From Paratinospora sagittata (Eukaryota > Streptophyta > Magnoliopsida > Ranunculales > Menispermaceae), in assembly GCA_035771175.1 (NCBI GenBank), contig CM069597.1, forward strand, positions 8,591,001 to 8,655,000: 64,000 bases of DNA. Reading direction: 5' to 3'. The notes below the pieces were generated by a model, which was not told the DNA's origin, did not search any database, and worked only from the letters and a program-made list of their open reading frames with translations. Numbering within the stretch: the first letter of the stretch is position 1; each line of letters begins with the position of its first letter. Positions 1 through 12,114 of this stretch are shown here, piece by piece. The position numbers and the translations under genes were made by a program.

Positions 1-358
1 AAGGTGTCCCAGCTCTTCACTGCCCCCTGTGTATCCAACACTGAAAGCCACCAGTCCTCTGCATCACTCTCCAGTGTGTAAGCAGCACATAGGACCTGAG
101 ACTCATCATCAAGCTCTAAGGAGCGACTGATCTTCTCGACATTCTTCAGCCAATCTTCGACCTTCTTCAAGTCAACCCCACCAGTGAATTCCTTAGACTT
201 TAGTTTTATGAAATTCTCTAGCAGTTTGATCCGCCGATCGGTGGGGTTCTCCACAACAATAGGAGCAGGTGTAGGCATAGGCTGAGGTACAGCCATTGGA
301 AGTCCTGCTGCCCCTGCAGCTCCACTAGCCTCGGCCCCACTAGTGCCCGCCTCATAAC
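1..358 (-). pseudogene. Gypsy gag fragment, 5' end deleted
   Basis: This is the reverse complement of a Retrotrans_gag N-terminal region and aligns base for base with 30762-31116 of the second gypsy copy in this window. It continues beyond the left edge. Relative to that copy it lacks 241 bp that include the gag start codon; the break falls at a GCCTC shared by both flanks, so translation from the normal start is impossible. Where copy 2 has a TAA (near 30919), this copy still has GAA, so the two copies carry different lesions. Confidence 0.8.
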
Positions 359-508
359 TACCCATATCATATAGTACACGCAGAAAATATGATAGTAAGG
401 CTTTTAAGTTAGTTCCTCTAAGCTTTTTAATCACCTAAATCTCTCACCCAATTCCTAGGTCAAAGTCTTCTAAGTCCAATACATAGACCAAACCTAGTAA
501 AATCAGGC

Positions 509-520
509 TCTGATACCAAC
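509..520 (-). other. Primer-binding site of gypsy element (tRNA-Met type)
   Basis: Read on the minus strand this is TGGTATCAGAGC, complementary to the 3' end of initiator tRNA-Met, the usual primer of plant gypsy elements. It lies two bases from the LTR edge and fixes the element's orientation as minus. Confidence 0.85.
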
Positions 521-522
521 TG

Positions 523-3002
523 TGGCGACCCCGCGCCCCGGACCACCAACCCCGCAGGGAGTGGCATGCGGAATGCCGGGGCGGGACGCCCGGCGTAGGC
601 ATCTCCGACCACTCCTCAACTCTCGTGAGGTGGTTGAGACCCTACGAGCCTTATCTCAAATAACGACATAATATCAAAAGGTACTAAACAAAACTACCCA
701 CCGTATTAATCATCAAAGACAAGAGATAATCCATAAAAATGAACCATAAATAAAATCATAATCCCTACAGTCCATTAAAATTGACATACACATAAAGTCC
801 AAAATTGTGGGTACAAATAAAAACCATCATATGCCCACATGGTCCATCTAACAAGTCCCAACTCACTCATACTACAATGTGGTAAGTGTTATAATTACAT
901 AATCCAAAATATAATACTTCATAATTTAAAACACAGTTCAATCAAAATGCCTCTCAACTCACATCGAGGCTTTGGATTCTCTCGCAGGCAAGGCCCTCAA
1001 GATATAACTACTCCTTTGCCCTTATTCGGGACAGAAGGACCTGAAAGAGGAAAATGAGGGTGAGCCAACGGTGCCCAGTGAATAGAATTCAAATATGCTA
1101 TCAATACTCATCAATAAATATCATGTATGCATGTCAATGTGTAGCATGATTAAAAGCTCATAACATATAGATATCAAACATTTATAATACGTTCGATGCA
1201 AGTAAAAGTTTATCAATTTGGATCCACATTCCACATGCATTGGGTTACTAGTGCACGTCTATTTCACCGTACCGTTGATCCCAATCATGTTTATTTGGGG
1301 TTACTAGTGCACGTCTATTTCACCGTACCGTTGACCCCAATCTCTTCCTTTTCTAAAACCCTCCTATGACAAGGTTAAGTCCCCTTATTAGCCAGATAGA
1401 TGGGCCCAACCAAAGTCATAAGGTTTTCTCAAATCAATGATGCATCATTCAAAACATTAGAACACATTCATGCTTTCAACATACAATATATAAGTGATAT
1501 GATGACATAAAAGATATAATCATAAATGAAGTCTACTCACAACCAAGCCTCGCGAGAGTATTTAACCACACACGACCACCAAACCGAGTCAACCCAATCA
1601 AGATCTTGAAACATTCATCAATATCCTACCATACATCAATTTCTATGCTCAATCACGTAGACATTACACATCAACCCTAAATCAGCCCACATATAGACAA
1701 TAGGCCTAAATCTCATCTAATCCCATCATTCAACTCAAATCACATGACTTAGGCCTCTAATGCATAGTTCTCATTCATAAACCATTCTATTGATCAAAAA
1801 TACTGATTTTCAATTCCTTAGGCATAAACATGCCCAAATTGGGTCACTTAATCACAAGTAGGCCTAACACATGATATGGTCACAACCACCAAATCAGCAG
1901 CATAATCAACCCTAATCATGCTTAATTAAACATAAGTTGCCTCAATTCAATGATTATAGGCCGAAAGCATCAAAAGCCCCAAAATATGAAATTTTCCATA
2001 CTTAGGCCATATTGCCGATTTACACTAGGTCACCATGTTCAGCCATGCATATCACTGATTTTGCATCATGGGTTCATCAACAATGGCAACTAGGTCAACA
2101 TAGTTGACATGCAAGCTATTTGGAAAGGTCTAAGTTCATATTCTAAATTTAGGTCTAATACAAACAACCCTACCAATTCTTCATTTAATATTCTGTTCAG
2201 ATGTATCAATCTACCAACAGAAATATGTAATCACAAAATCAACCATACAGATTGAAGTATGTGAAGAAACAAACCTTATGTCCAAATATCAGCCCAATCC
2301 AACGGTGGACCGAAAAGATAAGTATCATAAGCTATGAACTTGCTGACAAATTTTGAGCTCAATCTGACCATATATCCCAAAGATCCAGCTCTTTGATGAA
2401 AACGTCGCAGAGATCTTCCTCCTGCAACTCCCTCTTTCTTTCTCTTCTTCTTTTCTTTCTCTTCTTTTCTTTTATTTTTTTTCCTTTCTCTCCACTCACC
2501 TCTTTCTAGCACTTCCTTGATTCCCTCCTTGATTCCCTCCTTGATTCCCTCCACTCATTCTAGCACTTCCTTGGAGAAGAGAAGTGGGCATGGGACACTT
2601 GTCCACTTTCATGCACCAACCTTCACATGTGTTGGTCTCATACTACCCATACCAACCACATGTACTTTAACCAATCTCATGCTTCCATGTATTTTAAATG
2701 TCCAATCCATTTAATACACCAAATTTTCATTCTCATTTATCCTTTTATTCAATCAATCCTAACCCATATCAATTCATGGTTTAATGGGCCCATGCATAAA
2801 TAATAACATATGCATTATATTTTAATTTAACATTACCCATATACAATTTGTGATACACATATTTATATACATTATCAAGCATCAACTATACAAACATTAA
2901 ACAACCATCAAACAAACACCAAACATATCAAGGCAACGCATAGAGTTTGGGCAAAGTGCAATTGGGTTATGGGCTAGATGAAATAATTTTCGGGGCGTCA
3001 CA
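523..3002 (-). repeat. Gypsy 5' LTR, 2480 bp, full length
   Basis: The LTR is bounded by TG and CA. On its own strand it begins TGTGACGCCCC and ends GGTCGCCACA next to the primer-binding site. Partial copies lie at 22266-23069, 26331-26592, 31525-31571 and, inverted, 31737-33520. It contains a direct repeat of about 50 bp (1243-1291 and 1299-1345), a pyrimidine-rich stretch at 2420-2560 with three tandem GATTCCCTCCTT-like units, and no coding capacity. Confidence 0.85.
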
Positions 3003-3324
3003 CACACACACACTATCTCCTGATTTTGCTCAGGGTCTTGTGGAAAGGAAAGAAAAAGGTTTCAAGCCTGGTCTACCTCTTGATCCATTCAAATTTGGTG
3101 TTTCCAAGTCAACCTACGACAAATTCATCAAAGAATCTAAGAAGATAGTTCTAGTTGATCAGTTTGTCAAAGGCTTGAGGGAAAGTTCAAGTGGTTCCAA
3201 GAAGCCACTAGCACCAAGGAAACCCAAGGATGATTCTAAGAAGACGGAAACCAATTCAAGTGGATCTAAGAAGGACGAGGCGGAAGTGAGAAAAAGAAAG
3301 GGGAAGGATCCCAGTTCAAGCTAA
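3003..3324 (+). pseudogene. Lys/Ser-rich 3' ORF remnant of a SIRE-like copia element
   Basis: An open frame of about 107 codons starts directly at the gypsy LTR edge, so its 5' part was cut off or displaced by the LTR insertion. The product is rich in Lys, Ser and Pro, with two SSGSKK motifs, and has no domain I recognise. It is followed by repeated gggggag purine tracts (3350, 3413, 3626), the signature of the region before the 3' LTR in SIRE/Maximus copia elements. The upstream ATG at 2947 lies inside the LTR and is probably not native. Confidence 0.4.
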
Positions 3325-3625
3325 ACCTACCCACTTTTTGATGTTTTCAAAAGGGGGAGAAAAGAAAGGAAACTATTGAGGCTAGGTTAGCTTAAGAGGA
3401 AAGCTACAAGACAGGGGGAGTCTATCTAAGTTCATCTTGTAACATGTATATTCCAAACTTAGATAAATACAAGTTATCATGTTTACTCTAAATTTGTTAT
3501 ATGTTTGCAATGAATATTAAATGTTTGATTGAATGAATGCAATCATTTGTACCATGCTAATGTGAACCGTAAGAAACTATATATGTCACTTAGCCCAATG
3601 GTCTTTGAGTGTTTGAAATCATCAA

Positions 3626-3640
3626 AAAGGGGGAGATTGT
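3626..3640 (+). other. Copia polypurine tract
   Basis: The sequence aaaaagggggagatt is followed by TGTTATTTCAATG, the start of a copia LTR. Similar purine tracts at 3350 and 3413 precede it. The second-strand primer is expected here in a plus-strand element. Confidence 0.6.
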
Positions 3641-5270
3641 TATTTCAATGAACCCCATGATAAGAATGTTTTGATGATTCCAAATAACTCAAGTTTGTGT
3701 ATTTAATGATCTTGTTAAGTGTTTAAGATTTATCAAGAATCAAGATCAAGGAACATAGCTCACAAGCCTATCCAAGATTTTTAGCACTTAAAATGTAAAG
3801 AATATTGATCAAACTACTCTAAGCAAGATTTAATCAATTGCATGCTTTGATCGATGTGTTTTAAAGGTTTTCAAATGATTTTTAAGTGTTTGATTTGGTT
3901 GAATTTTTAGCTGATTTAACCGAGTTTTGATAGTTAAAGTTTATTTCAAAAATTTTGTTTTTAAGTTCTTGATCAGGACGCTAATGCCTCAGCAGCGCTT
4001 TCCTGAACTTGATAAGTCAGGATGCTGATGAAACATTAGGATGCTGACTGCATTTAAGGTTGAAACATACTTATTCACCAGGACGCTTACTTCATCAGTA
4101 GCGGCCCCATTTAAGTCAACTTGTGAAGTCAGGACGCTGATCTGGTATCAACTCGCTTATTGTTTTTCGAAGTTTTAAAATGTTTTAAAATAAGCAGGAC
4201 GCTAATTGTGTTTTAGCGCCCTCATAAAGTTTAGTCTTTTTAATCATCCAAGTAAGTTAGGATGATTACAACTGAGTAGCTCCCTCACTTCACAGTTCAG
4301 TAGGACGCTTATGGTCCATAAGCGCCCTCGAAGGAACAAAACGACAAAGTTGGTATTATACGTCAGGGACGCTAATTCAACACTGTCACGGCTCTAACAC
4401 ACACACTTTTTTAGACTACTTTTCGTACAAAAATCTTCTTTTCAAATTTGTCAGAGATATCTTCTGATTCATGAACCACATCTTTGGAACTTTCCTTATT
4501 TGTGATTCAGAAGAAAACCAGAATGTTTGTAGAAATTGTAGTTGCTAATTTTGTGAAACATTCTAGCTGTTGTATGTAAATGTTCATGTTTGAAATTAAA
4601 ATTCAAATGAACAACAACTTCATCTCTGCTAATCTATAAATACCATCACTTAAGAATTTTCTAACCACCGAACTGAATAGAAAATTCATTGAGCCAAATA
4701 CTTTTGAAAGTTAGTCAAACTTTCCGATTTGATTTCAGAACTCAAACTGCTTTAGTTTTTCAAAGTGTTTTCTTTGAAACTTAGCTTATTCAAAAGATTT
4801 TCATATTGAGCTTAATTTCTATCTTTCTTTGAAAGTCTATTTGAAAGTTACTGAACTGTTTTCACTCAGATTTTCAGCACTGTTTTAATTTTATATCATT
4901 CTTGTTGAACGAGAAATTTGAGAGATAGTTCACAGGATACAATTGTACTTTATTTCACATCCTGTAAATTGTATCAAGTTGTAACTGTAGTTATACAAAC
5001 TACTGAGTATCAAACATTATTTTTGTGTGTACCTATAAGTTGTTCTCAAGTCTGCAAGTTGAGTGATTAGGTTTGTCTCACACCCGGAAGTTGAGATAGG
5101 TAGTTCTCTAGCCTATAAGTCGAGAGGTTTAGGTTTGTCTCACACCTAGAAGTTGAGATAGGTAGTTCTCTAGCCTGTAAGTCGAGAGGTTTAGGTTTGT
5201 CTCAAGCCTACAAATTGAGCAGTGTAACGGTTGTTCTCACACCCGAAAGTTGAGAAAAGGTGCCACTGTT
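3639..5270 (+). repeat. SIRE-like copia LTR
   Basis: The LTR starts at TGTT right after the polypurine tract. It contains a TATA box (ctataaata, about 4634), several 'gacgctaa/gcgcc' motif repeats at 3970-4390, and near its right end a 62-bp tandem repeat (see 5070-5255). The right edge is uncertain because I see no clear primer-binding site; the gag-like reading begins about 20 bp after 5270. The motif style recurs in the second copia LTR at 21700-21830, which is otherwise diverged. Confidence 0.5.
5070..5255 (+). repeat. 62-bp tandem repeat in copia LTR
   Basis: Units start at 5070, 5132 and 5194. Each contains ggtttgtctcacacc, an 'aagttgagatag' and a 'taagtcgagagg' segment. The last unit is partial and diverged. 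Confidence 0.75.
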
Positions 5271-5279
5271 TGATTTAGG

Positions 5280-6125
5280 TGATTACCCATTTTTACCTCC
5301 AATGCTTAAGGTAGAACAATTTATGTTTTGGAGAATTAGGATATGAACTTTCATTTAAGCTCAATCTTGTGTTATGTAGGACATCATTCCCAATGGACCA
5401 TTCATACTCACAAAGACCATAAATGAGGTTGAAATCCCCAAACTTAGGAAGAAATGGGATAAGAAAGAAAAACATATAGTTTGGCTTGACGATCTAGCTA
5501 GAAACATGTTGTTGAGTAGCCTTTCCCAAAAGGACTTAAATAAAGTATCTTCATATGCAAATTTTAAAGTTATTTGGATTAGATTTAAAAAACTTTATGA
5601 TACTTCATGTGCCTCCACATCTTTTTGTGAAGATAAGGAGAATGTAGAACATGTATGTTTTATTTCCAATATTGATTGTTCTATAAATGCCATTAATGCT
5701 TCTTTTGATGATTTGTGTATTGCTCATATCTTGAAATTGAATTGGACAAACTCATCAAATAGAATGAGTGACTCAAGAACATGATCTCAAATGTGTTGGA
5801 TTAGTTGAAAACTCTCCAAAATGACTATGAAAGTGTTCTTGAAGAAAAAGAGGACTTAGAGCTAGAATTTTAACTAGAAAAGGAAAAGACCTCCAAACTA
5901 GAAAACCACTGAGGCAAACCAACTGTTGGATATTTCAAGCCCAAAACATGCCTTAGAAATACTTTTAAAGATAAGAATCACAAATTGGCATGGGTTCCAA
6001 AGGACCTACTCCAAAATGCTAAAATTTCAAAATTCAAAAGAGTATGGGTACAAAAAGCTATGGTTCACCGGATCACATAGATTCTCTTTATTGAACCATA
6101 TGTTAAGCTACTTGGTCTTAGATAT
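5280..6125 (+). pseudogene. Copia gag remnant (SIRE-type), multiply broken
   Basis: Conceptual translation across frames shows the copia gag order: a tryptophan-containing 'FW.I' start, an 'IPNGPF' and 'EIPK' stretch, 'W...' and 'LL.SLSQKDLNKVSS' (the helical gag core at about 5500-5590), then a Glu/Lys-rich coiled segment at 5830-5905 and a 'WVPK'-like motif near 5990. Stops and frameshifts interrupt it throughout, and no zinc knuckle survives. The longest clean piece is 5506-5784. No pol follows, so the element was internally deleted or was non-autonomous. Confidence 0.5.
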
Positions 6126-9100
6126 CTAGGCTTTGGACACTTTTAGGCAAATTTTCCTTTTAATGTCAAATGTGCATACATCATTTCTTGACATTTGGAA
6201 GTAGTGTAGGCTTGTTTAATCACTTTATTTCTTGACATTTGAACTTGAATATATACTTATCTATTATGTTCAAATGTTTTATTGGTGAAAAGCATGCTAT
6301 GTATGATAGTTGGATATGAAATTCCTCTTGTGAAATGCTTATATTGTATATATCTTTGTTCACTCATAATTAGTATACATTGTGCTTAACTTATATCACA
6401 AAAATGTATACTAGTGTGCATATAAAGAGAGTGTCGTGCTTATATATCCTCTATCATTTGCTCTTTATATGATGTCATAGGCTTGTGCTATATAACTTTG
6501 ATTTTACAAATGCCTATGTATGTGTGACTGTGATGTCTAAATGTTTAACATAACTTGAATTATGCTTATACTCATATTCATCCATTTTGAGCTTGGTACA
6601 ACATTTTGGTTGATTTGAGCTTACTTAGAATTAAAATGATTAAATTTCTCATATATGTTCTTGTATGCTCATGATCTTAGCAAATGGACTAGAATTAAGA
6701 ATTATACCTTAGAGTCCATGTCTCTTGCACTTTAGGATCAATATGATTCATACCTTCTGAAAAGTACAAGATTCTTACTAAGTATTACTGGTACTCACTT
6801 CAAATGAAGACAAAATAGCCACTTCACTTACTTCCTTGGAAATTGTTCAAGTTTAGTCTAAGAACTTAAATTCTTAGCAATCATGAGAAAACTTTAAAGG
6901 TCATTTCTCCAACCCAACCAAGAAAACCTTACTTTTGCTCTTTATGCTTATTATTGATCTTTGATCATATCATAGAAAAAGGTGTTAGTAAGGAAGTTAG
7001 ATTGATTTTTCATTTGAGTTTAATTAGAAATTTATGGGATCAATAAATGAAAATTAAGGATGACTTTCATAGAGACCTTGAACTCTAAACAAATCTTTTG
7101 TCTCTAGAAATCAATAGTTACCCTTTAGAATTAGACTTATGCCTTTAGATCTCACATGAACTACTTGAATGAATACCATGTGCTTAGATTTACATCTACT
7201 TGTATTCATTTCGTTAAAAATGAATATAAAATGATTAAAATGATTTTCAAATTATCATTGATGTGAATAGTTGTTCTTATGACTTCATCTTGCTTATTTG
7301 ATCGTAAATGCTTTGTTGTTTTCTATACTTGAGTTAATGCTTGTTATATTAGAAGAAAATATATAGTTGGAAATTGATTGGTCATGTCTAATATGTATCT
7401 CATTTAAATGTCAATCATTGCTCATGTGAATTTTCAATTGGTTTAGAATTGTACTATTTATTTCCTTTGAAAACCCTATTGGATATTTCATTCAATGGAT
7501 GCTTTTTAAATTTGAAATTTACTTTCGGCATCTATCTAGAAAATGAATAGCTAGGCATTGTGTTTCATTATATCACTTGATTTGCCCATGCTATCTCATT
7601 TGAAGTATGATCATACTTATACTTAATCATCTTCACATGTGCATGACTCATATATATGTATATTCATATCTCAAGTATGCATGCCCTATGTTTTATATCT
7701 TTCACATGCATTAACTTGAATTCATGATTTGGGCTTCGATTTATGCCTACAACCATGAAAAGAGAGTGTTTGAACACTTTCATCCTTTATGGATACCCTT
7801 ACTCATTGTATTTCTCTTGAGGATTATCATGCATAGATGCTCATATGTCATTTATATATCTTTGGCATATATATAACAATGAGCATGCTAGGCATTGCAT
7901 AATCTTCTATTCTTAATGTCTATGTTATGAATTAGACCTATGATCATGCCTAAATTTACATTTCTATGTTTCATAGTTCTAATAGAAAACATGGCTTAAA
8001 TAGTTGATAAGTGTGTTGTACTTAATCTTGTATATCATTCATAATTATCAATATTAAATTATTGCAATATGAATGTTTGTACGATATCTTTATACTCAAT
8101 TGATGTGATGTTATTGATTAAACAATGCTATATAGATGTTTACATCACACTATTGGTATCAATGAAAGTCATATAGCTAGGCCTTAGATTACTCACCTTT
8201 CATATCTTGCCTATGCTAGTTTATATCATGAACATGTTTGTTTTAAACTTATAGAATTATGTCTATACACGACTCGTGTATATGTGAATCGATAGGCCAT
8301 GTACACAATTACATATCATACGCCTATATATCTTGAAAAAAAAATTGTCTATACTCATATCTATCATCTTTTGGCATTCTCTTTTCATGAATATTTGACT
8401 TTGATGCATTCTCTTTATCTTAAATCATATAAGCATCAAATTTTTGAATATTTGATTTCTTATGAGTGCATACTCTTCAAAATTGTTTTTCATTAGAATC
8501 AAACAATCCAGGCTAAGCTTCAAATGAAATTATTTGCCTAGTATATGAATATGAATGTATGCTATTGCCTGAATCATCTCTATGAAATTTAACATATACT
8601 CATCTTTAGGCTTTGTTCTTCATATGATATATCTACATATGTCTACACTTTGTAAAGCTCGTGATTTTCCATTTTCACATGACATTGATGTTGTGCTTAA
8701 ACCTTAAACCTTGTGTGCACCAATTGCTTGTGATTTTGATATCTAATGGGTGTCATGTACTTCAAAAATATATTTTGCATCTTATTAGAATCATGATAGC
8801 TAGGCCTTGGTTAATTATAAATCATTTTGCTTATGCTATGGAACTTAATGTATGCTTGTGCTTAATTTTTCACACATAATAGAGCATACTTTGTGCAGGC
8901 TTGGACTGATTATCAACTTTATGCTTATGCCTAACACCATGAGAATGATTGTGTGTGCTTAAAATTCTTTATGAATTCATTTTTTAGCAAATCTTTCTCA
9001 TAACTAGATGCCTTATATGAATTTAAATTCTTTTGTGCATTTACATGACTTTATTCTTGGCTATGTTATGCAACATTCCAAAATATCATCTAGCTAGCCT

Positions 9101-9260
9101 ATGACTGTTAAGCTAAGAATTTTCACACTTTATCATGTCATGTTGTATTTCTCTATGTGCTTGAATATTATATCTTGAATCTCACTTAAGTGTCTTATGG
9201 TATGGCATCCTTATGCATTCATATAATCGCGACTTGTTGTCATGAATCCTCTTGAGTTTG
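6126..9260. other. AT-rich non-coding spacer, partly degenerate tandem repeat
   Basis: No reading frame is supported. From about 7480 to 8950 a motif 'agctaggc(c/a)tt' followed roughly 30 bp later by 'tgc(c/t)tatgct' recurs near 7551, 8172, 8508, 8797 and 8895. Flanking similarity such as 'ttagaatca' before 8508 and 8797 indicates a decayed tandem array of about 0.3 kb units. It lies between a copia gag remnant and a copia polypurine region, so it is most likely the internal part of a large non-autonomous copia derivative. Confidence 0.45.
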
Positions 9261-9269
9261 AGTGCATAG

Positions 9270-9533
9270 ATTTAGGGGGAGTCTCCATCTCTTTTTGAAA
9301 GGGGGAGAGAAATGTCAAAGGGAATTTAGATAATTTTTCCCACCTTTTTGATAATGTCAAAGGGGGAGAGAAATAAGAGAAATAGTTGAACCTTGATAAA
9401 CACTATTGATTGATAGTATGTATGAATGAATGTTCTTTATATTTTATATTTCTGATCATACTATCTTGCATTATGTAGTTGTTATGTCTATCAAGTATAT
9501 ATTGTTTGTCATCATAAAAAAAGGAGAGATTGT
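9270..9533 (+). other. Copia 3' polypurine region
   Basis: The region has three gggggag tracts (about 9274, 9300, 9362) and a final aaaaaaggagagattg that leads into an LTR beginning TGTTGGCCTAAG. The text 'tttttgataatgtcaaagggggag' style parallels 3340-3360 in the other copia relic. Confidence 0.55.
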
Positions 9534-10161
9534 TGGCCTAAGCAGTTTCTCACTTAGCACTCTCCTAAGTGGTTTTGATGCTAACAAACAATATAACAAA
9601 TGATGCTAATGTTTCTACCTAATATATTTAAGCACCTAAAGATGGAAAGGAGCCAATACAAGATCTAAGTCATTAAGTTCAAAAAGTCTCTCAAGCAAAG
9701 GTTCAACCATACTTAAAGCTTAGACAACTTAAAGGAATGAAGACAAAAAGGTTGAGAGTCTTTATGCGTCTAGAATTATGATAAAATATTCTTGCATTTC
9801 CTATTGCTCAATCTTTCCTAAACTTCATGCATTCATATTTCACATATGCATAGTTTTGATAAAACTCATTCATGCATTAAGTGTTCTTTAAAAATGATTT
9901 TCAAGTATTCAAAAATGTTTGATTTATGTTCTTAAACTATTTTGACTCATAATTGCATTAGTTTTAGTTAAAATGACATTTCTACAAAGTTTTTCAAAAT
10001 AATCAAAATTGTTTTGATTTTCATCAAAATCTTGTTTGATTGTTTAATTGTTGATTTCAAAGTGTTTTAATCATCAAACTAAATCTATTTCAATCATATT
10101 TTGATGCCCAAATAAGCCCATATGTTTAGAATTTTAAAAAATCATGTTAACCCAAGTTTTC
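9532..10161 (+). repeat. Second copia LTR, left part
   Basis: The LTR starts at TGTTGGCC after the polypurine tract and is cut at TTTTC (10157-10161) by insertion of the 11.35 kb gypsy element. It continues at 21515. It is not the same family as the 3639-5270 LTR by direct comparison. Confidence 0.6.
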
Positions 10162-11462
10162 TGTCACACCCCACTCGGACGCGCCTAAACCGGCGGTACA
10201 CTCACGGACGGGGCGCGCATTTGGAACAATTACAATGGTAACAACAGAGTGCGCAGCAGAAATACGGTACACACAGTACAAATCTGATTTCATATAATTC
10301 AGAATACTTTTGTACATAAAATGGTCAAGCGAACATACTCCCAAAATCCCCAATGAATCATACAAAGGGTACAAAATGTGGGCCCCATAACCTGCACCCA
10401 GTCCACCCTAATTTCCTGTGAAAGATTTGATAATAATGGAGTGAGCTTAACGCGCTCAGTGGGTAAATAGTGCATGAGTATAACAATTAATAAAGCACAC
10501 TTCAATATCAAATATCTTAAATACACATGTGAGCATCATAATCAATCAATATGTATGTATGCATGACACCGTCTCGTAATGGTTTGATGAACGTACATCG
10601 CCTGAATTCACGTACAGGAACGATGCTCTGGATTCATGTACTGATGTCCCTCCCCGGGTGTAGCCGGGTTCTCATGTACGTCCTTCTCCAGAGAAATATA
10701 ATGAATAGCGAGCAATGCTCCTAACTATTCTATGAGTCATAAACCATATACGTCCCTAGGTGGTGATATGTATGATGCCAATGCATGAACTGGTCTAGTC
10801 TACTGGTCTGGTCTTTTCTTTGACATTTAGACTGACTTTGGCAACGTCTAGTGATCTTTATCAAGGTCGGTATCACGACGTGCAAGGTTAGGACATTTAG
10901 TATTACTGTATAAGCTGATAGCTTTCAATAAGACCAACTAGATCAGTCCCCAGTTGAGAGATGAGACACTAGGTCTGCTTAAATACCAATCGCCTAGAGC
11001 AGCCCGCTGCCTCCCGTTCACTATTTAAAGTTACTGAGGACAAGACCGAGTCTAGTTGAGTCAGATTGACCACAAATCCGGCATTATAACAGTGCAATAC
11101 ATGAATTCCAAATATACAGGCATAAGTGCGGCAGTATAAACAGTATATGACATAATGCAGTGTAAATGAATAGTAGACATAATAATAATTGAATGTAAAC
11201 TTTAATAAAAGTTATGAAACACGCAAACCTATGTTTCGTTCCCCACCTTCAGATAAAACTTCTTCTTTCAGATCTGGCGCTTTCCTCCTGACAGAACTTC
11301 GTTCCACCGCTTTCAGATCTGGCGTTTTCCTCCGGATAGAACTTTGTTGCACCGCACCGAGAGTCTCGGACAGAGAGTCTCAAAAACTTAGAATGCGTGG
11401 AAAGGAGAAGAAATTCACAAGAGAAGGTGATTTGGTGTGAGGAATGAGAAATGAGGAGGTTT

Positions 11463-11470
11463 CTTATATA
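11463..11470 (-). promoter_or_regulatory. LTR TATA box
   Basis: TATATAAG on the minus strand, about 12 bp downstream of the 20-bp repeat array. The 5' LTR has TATTTAAG at the equivalent place (21139-21146). The position fits an LTR core promoter. Confidence 0.6.
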
Positions 11471-11480
11471 GAGATTTTTG

Positions 11481-11830
11481 CGCCTAAACGTTTGGGCAGG
11501 CGCCTGAACGTTATGGCATGCGCCTGTACGTTCTGGCATGCGCCTGAAAGGTCTGGCATGCGCCTGAACGTTCTGGCATGCGTCTGTACGTTCTGGCATG
11601 CGCCTGTACGTTCTGGCATGCGCCTGAACGTTCTGGCATGCCTTGCGCCTGAACGTTCGGGCATGCATTGCGCCTGAACGTTCTGGCATGCGCCTGAACG
11701 TTCTGTCGCGCGCCTGAACGTTCTGTCGCGAGCCTGAACGTTCTGTCGCGCGCCTGAACGTTCTGTCGCGCGCCTGAACGTTCTGTCGCGCGCCTGAACG
11801 TTCTGTCATGCGCCTGAACGTTCGGGCGTT
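11481..11830 (-). repeat. 20-bp tandem array in LTR U3 (17 units)
   Basis: Units start every 20 bp from 11481, with two 5-bp spacers near 11641 and 11666. The consensus is cgcctgaacgttctggcatg. Eleven units contain the palindrome GAACGTTC and most of the left half contain GCATGC. Open frames across the array on either strand are repeat artefacts, not genes. Confidence 0.95.
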
Positions 11831-11875
11831 GCCCAAATAGTAATTTTTTTTTTTTGTGAAATACAGGGTATTACA

Positions 11876-11893
11876 CTCTACCCCCCTTAAAGG
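11876..11893 (-). other. Polypurine tract
   Basis: On the minus strand this reads aaggggggtagag immediately before the 3' LTR. It is the expected primer for plus-strand DNA synthesis. Confidence 0.75.
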
Positions 11894-12114
11894 GATTTCG
11901 CCCTCGAAATCAAGTCAAGTAGTGAGGAGGGTTATCGGCTTGAGTAGTAGCCACAGGTTGATAAGGAGGCCACTGCATGTGTGCATCACTATATCCATTG
12001 ATATTATTTTCAGACATCTGCGTAGTTATTGAAGTGAAACAATGGATCAAGATAGGTGTAAACAATGTTTCATCTTGTGATTGATAAGTGAAAATAATGC
12101 AATGTATCACATCA

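Larger units (their letters stand above)
10162..11875 (-). repeat. 3' LTR of the 11.35 kb chromovirus
   Basis: The 1714-bp LTR starts TGTCACACCCC and ends GTATTACA in plus-strand reading. On the element strand, U3 comes first (from 11875), then the 20-bp array, then the TATA box at 11463-11470. A 44-bp duplication containing 'cagatctggcg' is at about 11265-11350. It matches 19838-21514 closely, apart from the number of 20-bp units. Confidence 0.92.

Noticed and set aside
2276..2554. Minus-strand ORF with KEGIKEGIKE and Lys/Arg-rich residues
   Set aside because: Derives from the purine-rich strand of the LTR low-complexity stretch; not conserved in the other LTR copies.
5030..5260. Possible CRISPR-like repeat-spacer pattern
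   Set aside because: The 62-bp units are contiguous tandem repeats without unique spacers, within a plant copia LTR.
11249..11836. 195-codon minus-strand ORF rich in RRMPERSGA-type repeats
   Set aside because: It is a reading of the 20-bp tandem array in the LTR; the array also gives open frames on the other strand and in the second LTR. A repeat artefact, not a protein.
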